A DNA stretch of 37,109 nucleotides, from NCBI GenBank assembly GCA_030429725.1, contig JAUIEX010000017.1:1-37109 (forward strand). The letters are read 5' to 3'. Under the pieces are notes generated by a model. That model was given only the letters and a program-made list of their open reading frames with translations. It made no database searches and was not told where the DNA came from. Numbering within the stretch: position 1 is the first letter of the stretch; each line of letters starts with the position of its first letter. This DNA is from Alphaproteobacteria bacterium (GTDB lineage Bacteria; Pseudomonadota; Alphaproteobacteria; Rickettsiales; UBA8987). Shown piece after piece: positions 28,627 to 35,748 of this stretch. Made by a program: the position numbers and the translations under genes.

Positions 28627-29554
28627 TATGTGAGCTAAGCGGGTGGTGAGAATGAATGGCGATTTCTTTTTCAGAATCAAGAAGGTGGGTATAAATTTGC
28701 GTGGTTGTGATATCGGCGTGCCCCAGAATCTCCTGCAATACGCGGATATCCATCCCATTTTTCAATAAATGCGTTGCGAATGAGTGCCTTAGGTTGTGAG
28801 GGCTGACTTTGTCGGGTGCAATGCCCGCCCGCACGGCAATTTTTTTCAGCATTTGCCCCAGACTTTGGCGGGTAATATGGCCGCTATCGCTTTGTGACGG
28901 AAAAAGGAAAATATCCTGATCATCTTTTCTTGAAAAATTGGTATAAACATCAAGATATTGACGCAATGCATCGATCGCTTTTTGCGTAATGGGAATCACG
29001 CGATCTTTATTTCCCTTACCGCGCACCAGTAAGGTGTGAATGGTTTGAGCGGAGGTATATCCTCCGGATGGTGGGATGATTTGTTGTTGGATGCTGGCAA
29101 TCTTAAGGCTAATTAATTCGGAGGCGCGGAGCCCGGTTGCATAGAGAAGCTCAATGATGGCTTGGCTGCGTTTTCCGGATGCGGATGGGTCTTTTTTTGC
29201 CGCCTCAAAAAGCAGATTAAGCTCATTTTCTGTGAGCTGCTTGGGCAGCTTTTCTTCAATCTTAGGGGCGGTAATGGAGGATGATGGATCATCCTTGCGT
29301 ATTTTTTCGGTAAAAAGAAAGTCGTAATACTGCCGAATGGCGGATATTTTGCGTGCGATGGTGGATTTTGAAAGTCCATCCCCCGTTAGTTTGTGAATAT
29401 ATTTTTCAATATCCGCTGTTTGTGCTGCTTCAAGGCTTATTTTTTTTGGGTGCAGAAATCCTGAAAGTCCTGCAATATCTCTTTGGTAGGCATCAAGCGT
29501 GTTTTGTGAAGCGCCGCGTTCGGCAGACAGTGCTTCCAGAAAAGAATCAATCAT
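28619..29554 (-). CDS. xerD: Tyrosine recombinase XerD/XerC
   Basis: Site-specific recombinase that resolves chromosome dimers at dif during division. The 311 residues have the SAM-like N-terminal DNA-binding domain (about 1-90) and the catalytic domain with R143, K180, H253, R256, H279 and nucleophile Y288, all present. HNLRHSFATHLL and LGHADITTTQIYTH are diagnostic. XerD is preferred to XerC because its position opposite aroK-aroB matches xerD in other Alphaproteobacteria; sequence alone does not settle it. The start overlaps the upstream small gene by 4 nt. No att-like or mobile-element features surround it, so a phage integrase is unlikely. Confidence 0.88.
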   Translation of the reverse strand: MIDSFLEALSAERGASQNTLDAYQRDIAGLSGFLHPKKISLEAAQTADIEKYIHKLTGDGLSKSTIARKISAIRQYYDFLFTEKIRKDDPSSSITAPKIEEKLPKQLTENELNLLFEAAKKDPSASGKRSQAIIELLYATGLRASELISLKIASIQQQIIPPSGGYTSAQTIHTLLVRGKGNKDRVIPITQKAIDALRQYLDVYTNFSRKDDQDIFLFPSQSDSGHITRQSLGQMLKKIAVRAGIAPDKVSPHNLRHSFATHLLKNGMDIRVLQEILGHADITTTQIYTHLLDSEKEIAIHSHHPLSSHNG

Positions 29555-29709
29555 TGAAGTGCCGGATGAGCAATCGGGTAAGATTTGACCGTAAAATCCG
29601 GTCCGTTATCCTGAAGACCTGCATATAAGAGCCAAATTAAGACTGTTAAAAAAAACAATGCAAAGATTTTTGTCTTATTCTTTTTGCCGTGTGTGCGATA
29701 AGAACCCAT
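29551..29709 (-). CDS. Small single-pass membrane protein, 52 residues, coupled to xerD
   Basis: A short gene below common length cut-offs. The product begins MGSYRTHGKKNKTK, has one hydrophobic helix (about 15-31, FALFFLTVLIWLLYAG), and ends in a polar tail (QDNGPDFTV and on to HPALQ). The basic N-terminus suggests N-in topology. Its stop overlaps the xerD start as ATGA, and an AGGG sits about 8 nt before its ATG. Those features support a real translated gene. No family recognised. A role in regulating xerD translation by coupling, or a membrane function unrelated to recombination, are both open. Confidence 0.65.
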   Translation of the reverse strand: MGSYRTHGKKNKTKIFALFFLTVLIWLLYAGLQDNGPDFTVKSYPIAHPALQ

Positions 29710-29784
29710 TGTAATACCCTATTTTCCGATGTATTTCATAAAGATGCATAGCAACGAAACACGTCAACTGCAAGCGTAACGGTG

Positions 29785-30309
29785 ATGGTCAAGAGTTATG
29801 TGCTAAAACGGCCATTAGTGCTGCTTGGTATGATGGGGGCTGGCAAGAGCTTGATCGGAAAGAAGCTGTCGCAAGCGTTGAAGGTGCCGTTTACTGATAT
29901 TGATACGGCAATTGAGGGAGATCAGAACTGTAAAATTTCTGAGATATTTAAATATATTGGTGAGGCCGGCTTCAGGGAGCTTGAGTATAAAACAATATCA
30001 AAAAAACTTGCTGAGCCGCCGCATGTGATTGCTACCGGCGGTGGTGCGGTCACGGATGAGCAGACATTGAATTTATTATTAAGTCAGGCGGAAACAATTT
30101 GGTTGAAAGCTGATATTGGGACATTGATTGAGCGTGTTTCCCGCAGAAATACGCGCCCGCTGCTTAATCAGGGTAATCGAGAGGAAATTATGAAGTCACT
30201 CTATGAAAAGCGCTTGCCGCTTTATGAACATGCAGAACATCATATTGAAACCAGTGAGTTGAAGAGTCCGGATGATTTAGTAAAAAAGATCATTGAGACC
30301 GTTTTTTAA
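29785..30309 (+). CDS. aroK: Shikimate kinase
   Basis: Phosphorylates shikimate in the aromatic amino acid pathway. From the ATG at 29785 (a GTG one codon earlier is also possible) the 174 residues carry the P-loop GMMGAGKS (15-22), the substrate site around FTDIDTAIE, GEAGFRELE, ATGGGAVTD and RNTRPLL with the lid arginine. Length is normal. It heads the aroK-aroB-CNNM operon, 18 nt before aroB, and faces xerD. Confidence 0.95.
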   Translation: MVKSYVLKRPLVLLGMMGAGKSLIGKKLSQALKVPFTDIDTAIEGDQNCKISEIFKYIGEAGFRELEYKTISKKLAEPPHVIATGGGAVTDEQTLNLLLSQAETIWLKADIGTLIERVSRRNTRPLLNQGNREEIMKSLYEKRLPLYEHAEHHIETSELKSPDDLVKKIIETVF

Positions 30310-30327
30310 AAGCAATAGAAGGTTGAT

Positions 30328-31461
30328 ATGAATAAAATCTCTGTTTCACTTGGTGATAGAAGCTATGATATTGCAATTGGTGCGGGTGTTCTTGTGCCTG
30401 AGATTGAGCGTGTCCTTCGCCAACTTCCTGAGAAAAAAATAGTCACAATTACCGATGAGGGTGTTCCCGAAGCCTATGCGCGGCAAATAAAGAATGTTGC
30501 AGAAAAATGTGGCATTGAGTATCATTTAATCCGCATAAAAAATGGTGAGAATTCAAAGTCATTCAAAGTTTTAGAAACTATAGTTAATCAAATACTTGAT
30601 ATAAAAATATCCCGCCAAACAACGCTCATTGCGCTGGGCGGAGGGGTGGTTGGTGACCTGACCGGCTTTGCCGCTTCAATTCTGCTTCGGGGGGTGCCGT
30701 TTATTCAGATTCCAACAACGTTACTCGCGATGGTGGATAGCAGCGTGGGCGGGAAAACGGGCATTAATACGCCGTGTGGAAAGAATTTAGTTGGCAGTTT
30801 TTACCAACCTAAAGCGGTGATCATTGATACGGAAATACTGAGAAGTTTGCCAGAGCGGGAGTGGCTTGCCGGCTATGCGGAAATTGTTAAATATGCCGTG
30901 ATTGATGATGCTGAGTTCTTTGATTATTTAGAAAATTACCGCAAAGAATCAGGATCTTACCCATCAAGGGATGAGGATTTTATCCAAACAATTATTCGCA
31001 AATCATGCCAATCCAAAGCCGCCATTGTTTCACGCGATGAGAGGGAGTCGGGTGTGCGTGAGTGGCTAAATTTAGGTCATACATTTGGCCATGCGCTGGA
31101 GGCGCTGGTGGGGTATTCGGGGGAGCTTTTGCACGGAGAGGCCGTTGCTATCGGTATGATTCTGGCGCTGGGTTACTCAAGCGAGCTGGGGTTGTGCCAG
31201 GCATCAGATGCTGAAATATTGGAGAATCACTTCATGAATGTGGGGATGGATGTCTCGCTGCGGAAGCTGCAGGAGAGGGTGCCTGACAAGCAATTTAGCC
31301 CGGAGCGGCTACTTGATGCCATGAGGCATGATAAAAAAGTGAGTGATGGTAAAATCAAACTTATTTTGAGTCACGGGATAGGAAAAACCGTTGTTATGCA
31401 GGCGGATGATAAGGGCTTATTGGTTTTCTGGCAGAAAAAATTATCCAACAATAATCGATAA
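30328..31461 (+). CDS. aroB: 3-dehydroquinate synthase
   Basis: Second enzyme of the shikimate pathway, NAD- and metal-dependent, converting DAHP to 3-dehydroquinate. The 377 residues show GGGVVGDLTGFAAS (NAD binding), TTLLAMVDSSVGGKTGIN, the metal-ligand Glu in AEIVKYA, NLGHTFGHALE and LHGEAVAIGM with the metal-binding histidines. AGAAGG lies upstream of the ATG. It follows aroK and precedes the CNNM gene by 3 nt. Confidence 0.97.
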   Translation: MNKISVSLGDRSYDIAIGAGVLVPEIERVLRQLPEKKIVTITDEGVPEAYARQIKNVAEKCGIEYHLIRIKNGENSKSFKVLETIVNQILDIKISRQTTLIALGGGVVGDLTGFAASILLRGVPFIQIPTTLLAMVDSSVGGKTGINTPCGKNLVGSFYQPKAVIIDTEILRSLPEREWLAGYAEIVKYAVIDDAEFFDYLENYRKESGSYPSRDEDFIQTIIRKSCQSKAAIVSRDERESGVREWLNLGHTFGHALEALVGYSGELLHGEAVAIGMILALGYSSELGLCQASDAEILENHFMNVGMDVSLRKLQERVPDKQFSPERLLDAMRHDKKVSDGKIKLILSHGIGKTVVMQADDKGLLVFWQKKLSNNNR

Positions 31462-31464
31462 ATT

Positions 31465-32721
31465 ATGGCAACAACATTATTCATTATTTTTATTCTCCTT
31501 ATTTTTTCAGGGTTTTTCTCCGGCTCTGAGACGGGCCTGACGGCGGCGAATCCCGCTAAAATTCACAATTTAAGATCCAAGGGGCACAAAAGAGCCATTC
31601 TTGTGCAAAGGCTGCGTGAACGTAAGGAGCACCTTATCGGCGCTATTTTGCTTGGGAATAATGCGGTGAATATCGCTGCGTCATCGCTGGCAACCAGCTT
31701 CGCCATTCGTTATTTTGGGGATGATGCCGTTTGGATTGTGACATTGGTAATGACATTGTTGGTGCTTATTTTTGCAGAGGTTCTGCCCAAAACCTTTGCT
31801 TTTCGCAACCCGGAGGCTGTGTCGTTATCCGTTGCCCCGATTATGGCAATTATTGTAAAAGTTCTATCGCCAATAACTATTGGAGTTCAGTGGCTTGTTG
31901 ATTATACATTATTTAAAATATTAAGAATTAAGGCGACGGATGAAAGCGTGGATTCTTCGGACGTTTTGCGTGGAACGATTGAAATGCACCACCATGAAGG
32001 TTCGGTGGTGAAGGATGATAAATACATGTTGGGGAGTATTCTTGATCTCTCAAATTTGCAGGTGGAAGATATCATGGTGCACCGAAATAATGTTGAAATG
32101 GTGGATGCTCTGGAGCAAAAATCTTCGCTTATCAGGTCTATTTTAGGCAGTAAATACACTAGATTGCCGGTATATTCTGATAATAAAGATAATATTATTG
32201 GCGTCATACATGTTAAAAGCTTGATGCGGGCTTTAACATCTGAGGGCGTGATAAAAAATGACCCGGAAGAAGTGGATTTTGAGTCCATTATAAGCACCCC
32301 TTGGTTTGTGCCTGATAAGACCAGTTTAAAAGATCAATTACAGGCGTTTAGGGATCGCCATGAGCATATGGCGCTTGTTGTGGATGAGTATGGTGAATTT
32401 CGTGGCATGGTGACGTTAGAAGATATTATTGAAGAAATTGTTGGTCAGATTGACGATGAATATGATGATGTTTCGAACCTGATTGCACGCCAAAAAAATA
32501 AAGAAATCCTTGTGGAAGGAAATTTAAGTATTCGTGATTTAAATCGTGAAATGAGCTGGTCTTTGCCGGAAAATATTTCAACGACCGTGGCGGGTTTGGT
32601 GATTAATAAAGCGGAGCATCTTCCCAATCCCGGTCAGGTTTTTCATTTTTTTGGTCTAAAATTTGAAATTGTTAGTAGGGAAGGTAACCGAATAACGACG
32701 ATTAAAATTAAAAAACAATAA
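31465..32721 (+). CDS. CNNM/CorC-type transporter (DUF21, CBS pair, CorC/HlyC domain)
   Basis: Membrane protein of 418 residues often annotated as hemolysin or CorC. Order: DUF21 membrane domain (about 1-185, starting with FIIFILLIFSGFFSGSETGLTA), a CBS pair (about 200-325) and a CorC/HlyC C-terminal domain (about 335-415, with LVEGNLSIRDLNREM). The SGSETG motif in the first membrane helix is the conserved CNNM sodium/magnesium-site region, so divalent-cation export or co-transport is the likely role rather than haemolysis. The gene is 3 nt after aroB, a linkage seen in other Alphaproteobacteria. Confidence 0.9.
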   Translation: MATTLFIIFILLIFSGFFSGSETGLTAANPAKIHNLRSKGHKRAILVQRLRERKEHLIGAILLGNNAVNIAASSLATSFAIRYFGDDAVWIVTLVMTLLVLIFAEVLPKTFAFRNPEAVSLSVAPIMAIIVKVLSPITIGVQWLVDYTLFKILRIKATDESVDSSDVLRGTIEMHHHEGSVVKDDKYMLGSILDLSNLQVEDIMVHRNNVEMVDALEQKSSLIRSILGSKYTRLPVYSDNKDNIIGVIHVKSLMRALTSEGVIKNDPEEVDFESIISTPWFVPDKTSLKDQLQAFRDRHEHMALVVDEYGEFRGMVTLEDIIEEIVGQIDDEYDDVSNLIARQKNKEILVEGNLSIRDLNREMSWSLPENISTTVAGLVINKAEHLPNPGQVFHFFGLKFEIVSREGNRITTIKIKKQ

Positions 32722-32738
32722 CTTACATCTTCATGCCG

Positions 32739-32764
32739 GTTAACGTCAGGCATGACGCTTTAAC
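32739..32764. promoter_or_regulatory. Imperfect palindrome before the lipoprotein operon
   Basis: Arms GTTAACGTCA and TGACG-CT-TTAAC pair over 10 bp with a 2-nt bulge around the loop GGCA. It lies between the CNNM stop and the -10 of the lipoprotein operon, overlapping the -35 zone. It could be an operator, or a weak terminator of the aro operon; no clear T-run follows. Confidence 0.4.
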
Positions 32765-32785
32765 ACTTAATTAACATCGATGCGG

Positions 32786-32791
32786 TATAAT
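32786..32791 (+). promoter_or_regulatory. TATAAT -10 element of the lipoprotein operon
   Basis: A consensus TATAAT lies 6 nt before the ATG at 32798, so transcription would begin at about the start codon and give a leaderless mRNA. No Shine-Dalgarno precedes the ATG. The -35 is poor (TTAACA at 32760 with a long 20-nt spacer). Confidence 0.45.
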
Positions 32792-32797
32792 ATATGC

Positions 32798-33124
32798 ATG
32801 AAGATAACGCCGCAAATATTGCTATCGATTATGGTATTAGGCCTGCTTGGCGCCTGCGCGGATACCTATCAGAATTATGGAAGGCATGGTTTATTCACAC
32901 CCAAGCCATTTTTTATGGCTGGTTTGCCGCAAGGGGATGACAGTTACAGCATTGGCATGCGCGATGGCTGTAACACGGCCGTGGGCACAATTGGCTCATC
33001 AATGCTACGCAATCATGAACTATCCCTTGATGTGAACCGAGGCATTGAAGATCGCCAATATTATTTAGGCTATAATACGGGCTGGAATTTCTGTACATTT
33101 CACCTTTCAGCGGGGCCACTATAA
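32798..33124 (+). CDS. Tandem Cys-motif lipoprotein, paralogue 1 (108 residues)
   Basis: Lipoprotein signal with lipobox LGAC (Cys20), then a mature domain carrying the array motif in a diverged form: SIGMRDGC (C58) followed 41 residues later by YYLGYNTGWNFC (C99). No family recognised. It lacks the QD and AWKDA residues shared by paralogues 2-4, so it is the most divergent copy. The ATG at 32798 places the signal at residue 1; an ATG 18 nt upstream overlaps the -10 element. Its stop overlaps the next start by one base (TAATG). Confidence 0.75.
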   Translation: MKITPQILLSIMVLGLLGACADTYQNYGRHGLFTPKPFFMAGLPQGDDSYSIGMRDGCNTAVGTIGSSMLRNHELSLDVNRGIEDRQYYLGYNTGWNFCTFHLSAGPL

Positions 33125-33441
33125 TGCGTTATTTCTTACTTATCATATCCGCGATGCTCTGTGTTGCATGCACAGGAAAAGACGGCACGCTTGATTTAAG
33201 AAAGCCCTATACTCTGGACTTAACACCGCCTTTAGGCCCTTATGAATATGAACAGGGATGGACGGATGGCTGCGAGAGTGGCAGCAATGCATATACCCAT
33301 GATTTTTATAAAGGTATCAAAGCGTTTAAATTTAAACAGGATCCTGAATTGCGTGATAATCGTATGTATTATCAGGCATGGAAGGATGCGTTTCTTTATT
33401 GTGCAATTTTTTGGGAGTCAGTGTCGTCACTGAAGCTGTAA
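33124..33441 (+). CDS. Tandem Cys-motif lipoprotein, paralogue 2 (105 residues)
   Basis: Lipobox CVAC (Cys16) follows a short hydrophobic signal. The mature part has EQGWTDGC (C50), then KFKQDPELRDNR and MYYQAWKDAFLYC (C93), 43 residues between cysteines. Two cysteines at fixed spacing plus lipidation point to an envelope protein with one intramolecular disulfide (inference). Start and stop touch the neighbours, so it is co-translated with paralogues 1 and 3. No known family identified. Confidence 0.78.
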   Translation: MRYFLLIISAMLCVACTGKDGTLDLRKPYTLDLTPPLGPYEYEQGWTDGCESGSNAYTHDFYKGIKAFKFKQDPELRDNRMYYQAWKDAFLYCAIFWESVSSLKL

Positions 33442-33445
33442 TGTC

Positions 33446-33769
33446 ATGATAAAATACGCACTGCATATTTGGATTTTAGTCGCTGTTCTGCTTTCAACAT
33501 CAGCCTGTAACCCTTATCCGGCATGGCAACGCTGGGTTTTGGATGGCCCGCCGCCAGGGCAGGACTACACACCACTTTACGTTGAAGGGTGGCAGGATGG
33601 CTGCTTTAGTGCAACATCTGCCGCATCCAATCAATGGTATAAATTCTTTTATGAATTTCGTCAGGATCCGATCAAAGCGCAGAACAGGGTGTATTACAAA
33701 GGTTGGAAAGATGCCTTTACCTACTGCAATCGCTACCTTTATCAATATAACAGAAGGACGATCTTATAA
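33446..33769 (+). CDS. Tandem Cys-motif lipoprotein, paralogue 3 (107 residues)
   Basis: Lipobox TSAC (Cys21). The mature domain has VEGWQDGC (C53), FYEFRQDPIKAQNR and VYYKGWKDAFTYC (C94), 41 residues apart. The QDP and GWKDAF.YC pieces are closest to paralogue 2, suggesting that copies 2 and 3 separated later than copy 1. It begins 4 nt after paralogue 2 and its stop overlaps paralogue 4 by one base. Function unknown. Confidence 0.78.
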   Translation: MIKYALHIWILVAVLLSTSACNPYPAWQRWVLDGPPPGQDYTPLYVEGWQDGCFSATSAASNQWYKFFYEFRQDPIKAQNRVYYKGWKDAFTYCNRYLYQYNRRTIL

Positions 33770-34086
33770 TGCTTAGACTTCTGATAATATTAGCTATTAT
33801 TCTCCAGCTGTCGGCCTGTAAGAAGGTGCAGCAGATGGTTTTTGAACCACGCCCATGGGGGATGGCAGAAACACCGGATGGTTCACCCGTTTTCAGGCAG
33901 GGCTGGGAGGATGGCTGCAATACCGGGCTTGGTGTTTATGGTGGCAGTGCGTATCGTGTGAATGCTTATAAATTCAGGCAGGATATTACACAGACGGATA
34001 ATCCGGAATATTACCGTGCATGGAAAGATGCTTACACCTATTGCCGTTGGTATGTCTGGAATTGGTCCAGGCCATCAAGGGAGTAA
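33769..34086 (+). CDS. Tandem Cys-motif lipoprotein, paralogue 4 (105 residues)
   Basis: Lipobox LSAC (Cys17), followed by two lysines, so outer-membrane sorting is not blocked by Asp at +2. The motif is RQGWEDGC (C50), AYKFRQDITQTDNPE and YYRAWKDAYTYC (C92), 42 residues apart, then a Trp-rich tail (RWYVWNWS). The start is joined to the preceding stop as TAATG; paralogue 5 begins 4 nt after its stop. Function unknown. Confidence 0.78.
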   Translation: MLRLLIILAIILQLSACKKVQQMVFEPRPWGMAETPDGSPVFRQGWEDGCNTGLGVYGGSAYRVNAYKFRQDITQTDNPEYYRAWKDAYTYCRWYVWNWSRPSRE

Positions 34087-34090
34087 CTTC

Positions 34091-34600
34091 ATGTTGAGAA
34101 TATTACTCGTTTTTATGGTTCTATCGGCATGTTCTCCGCCGCTTTACCTGAAGCCTTATGAGGCGCCGGTTGGTGCGCCGCCAGATTATACTTTAGGCTG
34201 GGAGCATGGCTGTAAGAGCGGCTTTGCTGCATTTGGTGCCGATTTCCATAAGACCTTGTATGAGTTTACACAGGATGTTTCCATGATTAATAATCCGACA
34301 TATTTCAAAGCATGGACGGATTCCTTTAACTATTGCCGTGCTTATATCAACCGTTATCTGGCCGGCGGGTATTCCTTTGCAACAACGGAAAATCCCACTA
34401 TTTTCAGCCGCCGAAATTTGAGTTTGCAAGGATATGATATTCGGACAAAATCGCCCGATAATGGAACGCTCTTCGGTGTCTTTGAAGGAGTTGACCCGGT
34501 TGGCTGGGGCAGTAATGCGTGGGGAAAAAATGTTGAGTGTGAAGCCGATTGGCTAAACCGAAAACCGGCAGGGTGTGGCTGGATGGGTTATGGAAATTAG
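34091..34600 (+). CDS. Tandem Cys-motif lipoprotein, paralogue 5 with C-terminal extension (169 residues)
   Basis: Lipobox LSAC (Cys14). The shared motif reads TLGWEHGC (C41; His replaces Asp), LYEFTQDVSMINN and YFKAWTDSFNYC (C82), 41 residues apart. A unique extension of about 75 residues follows, with YDIRTKSPDNGTLFGVF and a Gly/Trp-rich end holding two more cysteines (C150, C162). The frame opens at 33962 inside paralogue 4, but the ATG at 34091 gives the lipoprotein signal and a 4-nt gap. It closes the operon, 10 nt from the convergent pilU stop. Confidence 0.78.
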   Translation: MLRILLVFMVLSACSPPLYLKPYEAPVGAPPDYTLGWEHGCKSGFAAFGADFHKTLYEFTQDVSMINNPTYFKAWTDSFNYCRAYINRYLAGGYSFATTENPTIFSRRNLSLQGYDIRTKSPDNGTLFGVFEGVDPVGWGSNAWGKNVECEADWLNRKPAGCGWMGYGN

Positions 34601-34610
34601 TTGTTATTGC

Positions 34611-35735
34611 TCAATCACCCGTTTTTTCAGAATGTTGATAGCGAATATTATAATTTCCTGATGTACCAAAACCATCCTGTGTAAAGCTTAGGCGAAGATT
34701 GGATGGATTGTCGGCCTCCAGAAGGGCGGAATCTTTGGAAATTAGGCCACTATTGGCCATTGAATGCAAGCATTGATCAAATGTATTCATGCCTTGGTCA
34801 TGGTTTTTTGCAACAACATCGTGAATTTTATTAATCTCACCTTTCTGAATCAAATCACGAACAAGCCCTTGATTAAGAACGGTTTCATAGGCAAGCCAGC
34901 GGCGATTATCTTCTCCGGCAACAAGCCTTTGAGAGAAAATGGCATAAAGATTTTGTGACAATGTCAGCAAAACCTGTTGATGCATATCTTCAGGGAAAAA
35001 GTTCAGGATACGCTCCAGCGCCTGCGTGGCATTGCTGGCGTGGATACAGGTGATTACCAGATGACCCGTTTCAGAAAAAAGCAGTGCATTTTCAAGTGTT
35101 TCACGGTCGCGTATTTCGCCAATAACCAAAATATCCGGACTTTGCCGCATCGCATTTTTAAGCGCGATACTGTAGGAAAAAGTATCCGTTCCGATCTCTC
35201 TTTGAGTAAAAATACATTTTTTGGGGGTGTGAACAAACTCAATTGGATCCTCCACCGTAATGATATGGCTGCTCTGCAAATTATTACGATATTCCAGCAT
35301 TGAGGCTATTGATGTGGATTTCCCTGCGCCGGTGGCGCCAACAATCAAAACCAAGCCACGCTTTTGCATAACCGCCGTTCCAAAAGATTGCGGCAGATTA
35401 AGTTCCTCAAAGCCTGGGATAACGGATTTAATATATCGAATGACGATGCCGGGAAAATGTTGCTGGTAATAAAAAGAACCACGAAAGCGCTCTTCAGAGC
35501 CACTTGAGAATGCAATATTCAGTTCTAAAGCGGATGCAAGTTCACTACGTTGCTCAACATTAAGCACCTGATCAATAATATCTTCAATGGCTTCTTTATC
35601 AAGAATGGGTAAATCAAAGGGTAAAACTTTTCCATCAACGCGCATGGAAGGGGGGCTACCAACATTTAGATATAAATCGGAGCCATTCCGCTCCACCATT
35701 TTATCTAACAGTAATTCTATCGTCACAGATTCCAT
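34611..35735 (-). CDS. pilU: Type IV pilus retraction ATPase, PilU type
   Basis: Hexameric cytoplasmic ATPase that assists PilT in depolymerising type IV pili. The 374 residues have a PAS-like N-terminal domain and the Walker A GATGAGKS (133-140). An Asp-box region TVEDPIEFVH, CIFTQREIGTD, the Walker B-like ILVIGEIRD and the His box TGHLVITCIHAS follow. The segments TQREIGTDTFSYSIALKN, LERILNFFPED and LVRDLIQKGEIN agree better with PilU than with PilT. pilT lies 13 nt upstream, in the same operon. Confidence 0.88.
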   Translation of the reverse strand: MESVTIELLLDKMVERNGSDLYLNVGSPPSMRVDGKVLPFDLPILDKEAIEDIIDQVLNVEQRSELASALELNIAFSSGSEERFRGSFYYQQHFPGIVIRYIKSVIPGFEELNLPQSFGTAVMQKRGLVLIVGATGAGKSTSIASMLEYRNNLQSSHIITVEDPIEFVHTPKKCIFTQREIGTDTFSYSIALKNAMRQSPDILVIGEIRDRETLENALLFSETGHLVITCIHASNATQALERILNFFPEDMHQQVLLTLSQNLYAIFSQRLVAGEDNRRWLAYETVLNQGLVRDLIQKGEINKIHDVVAKNHDQGMNTFDQCLHSMANSGLISKDSALLEADNPSNLRLSFTQDGFGTSGNYNIRYQHSEKTGD

Positions 35736-35748
35736 AGTAACCTAACTA

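Noticed and set aside
28626-28758. N-terminal extension of the esterase
   Set aside because: Would lie inside xerD; the family-like start is at 28626.
28619-29709. xerD as a phage integrase marking a mobile element
   Set aside because: Flanked by housekeeping genes in conserved order, with no tRNA, att repeats or phage genes.
33962-34090. Long form of paralogue 5
   Set aside because: The added residues come from paralogue 4 read in another frame; the lipoprotein signal starts at 34091.
32798-34600. The five small lipoproteins as a CRISPR-like or simple DNA repeat
   Set aside because: The similarity is at the protein motif level; nucleotide sequences are diverged and each unit is a full gene.
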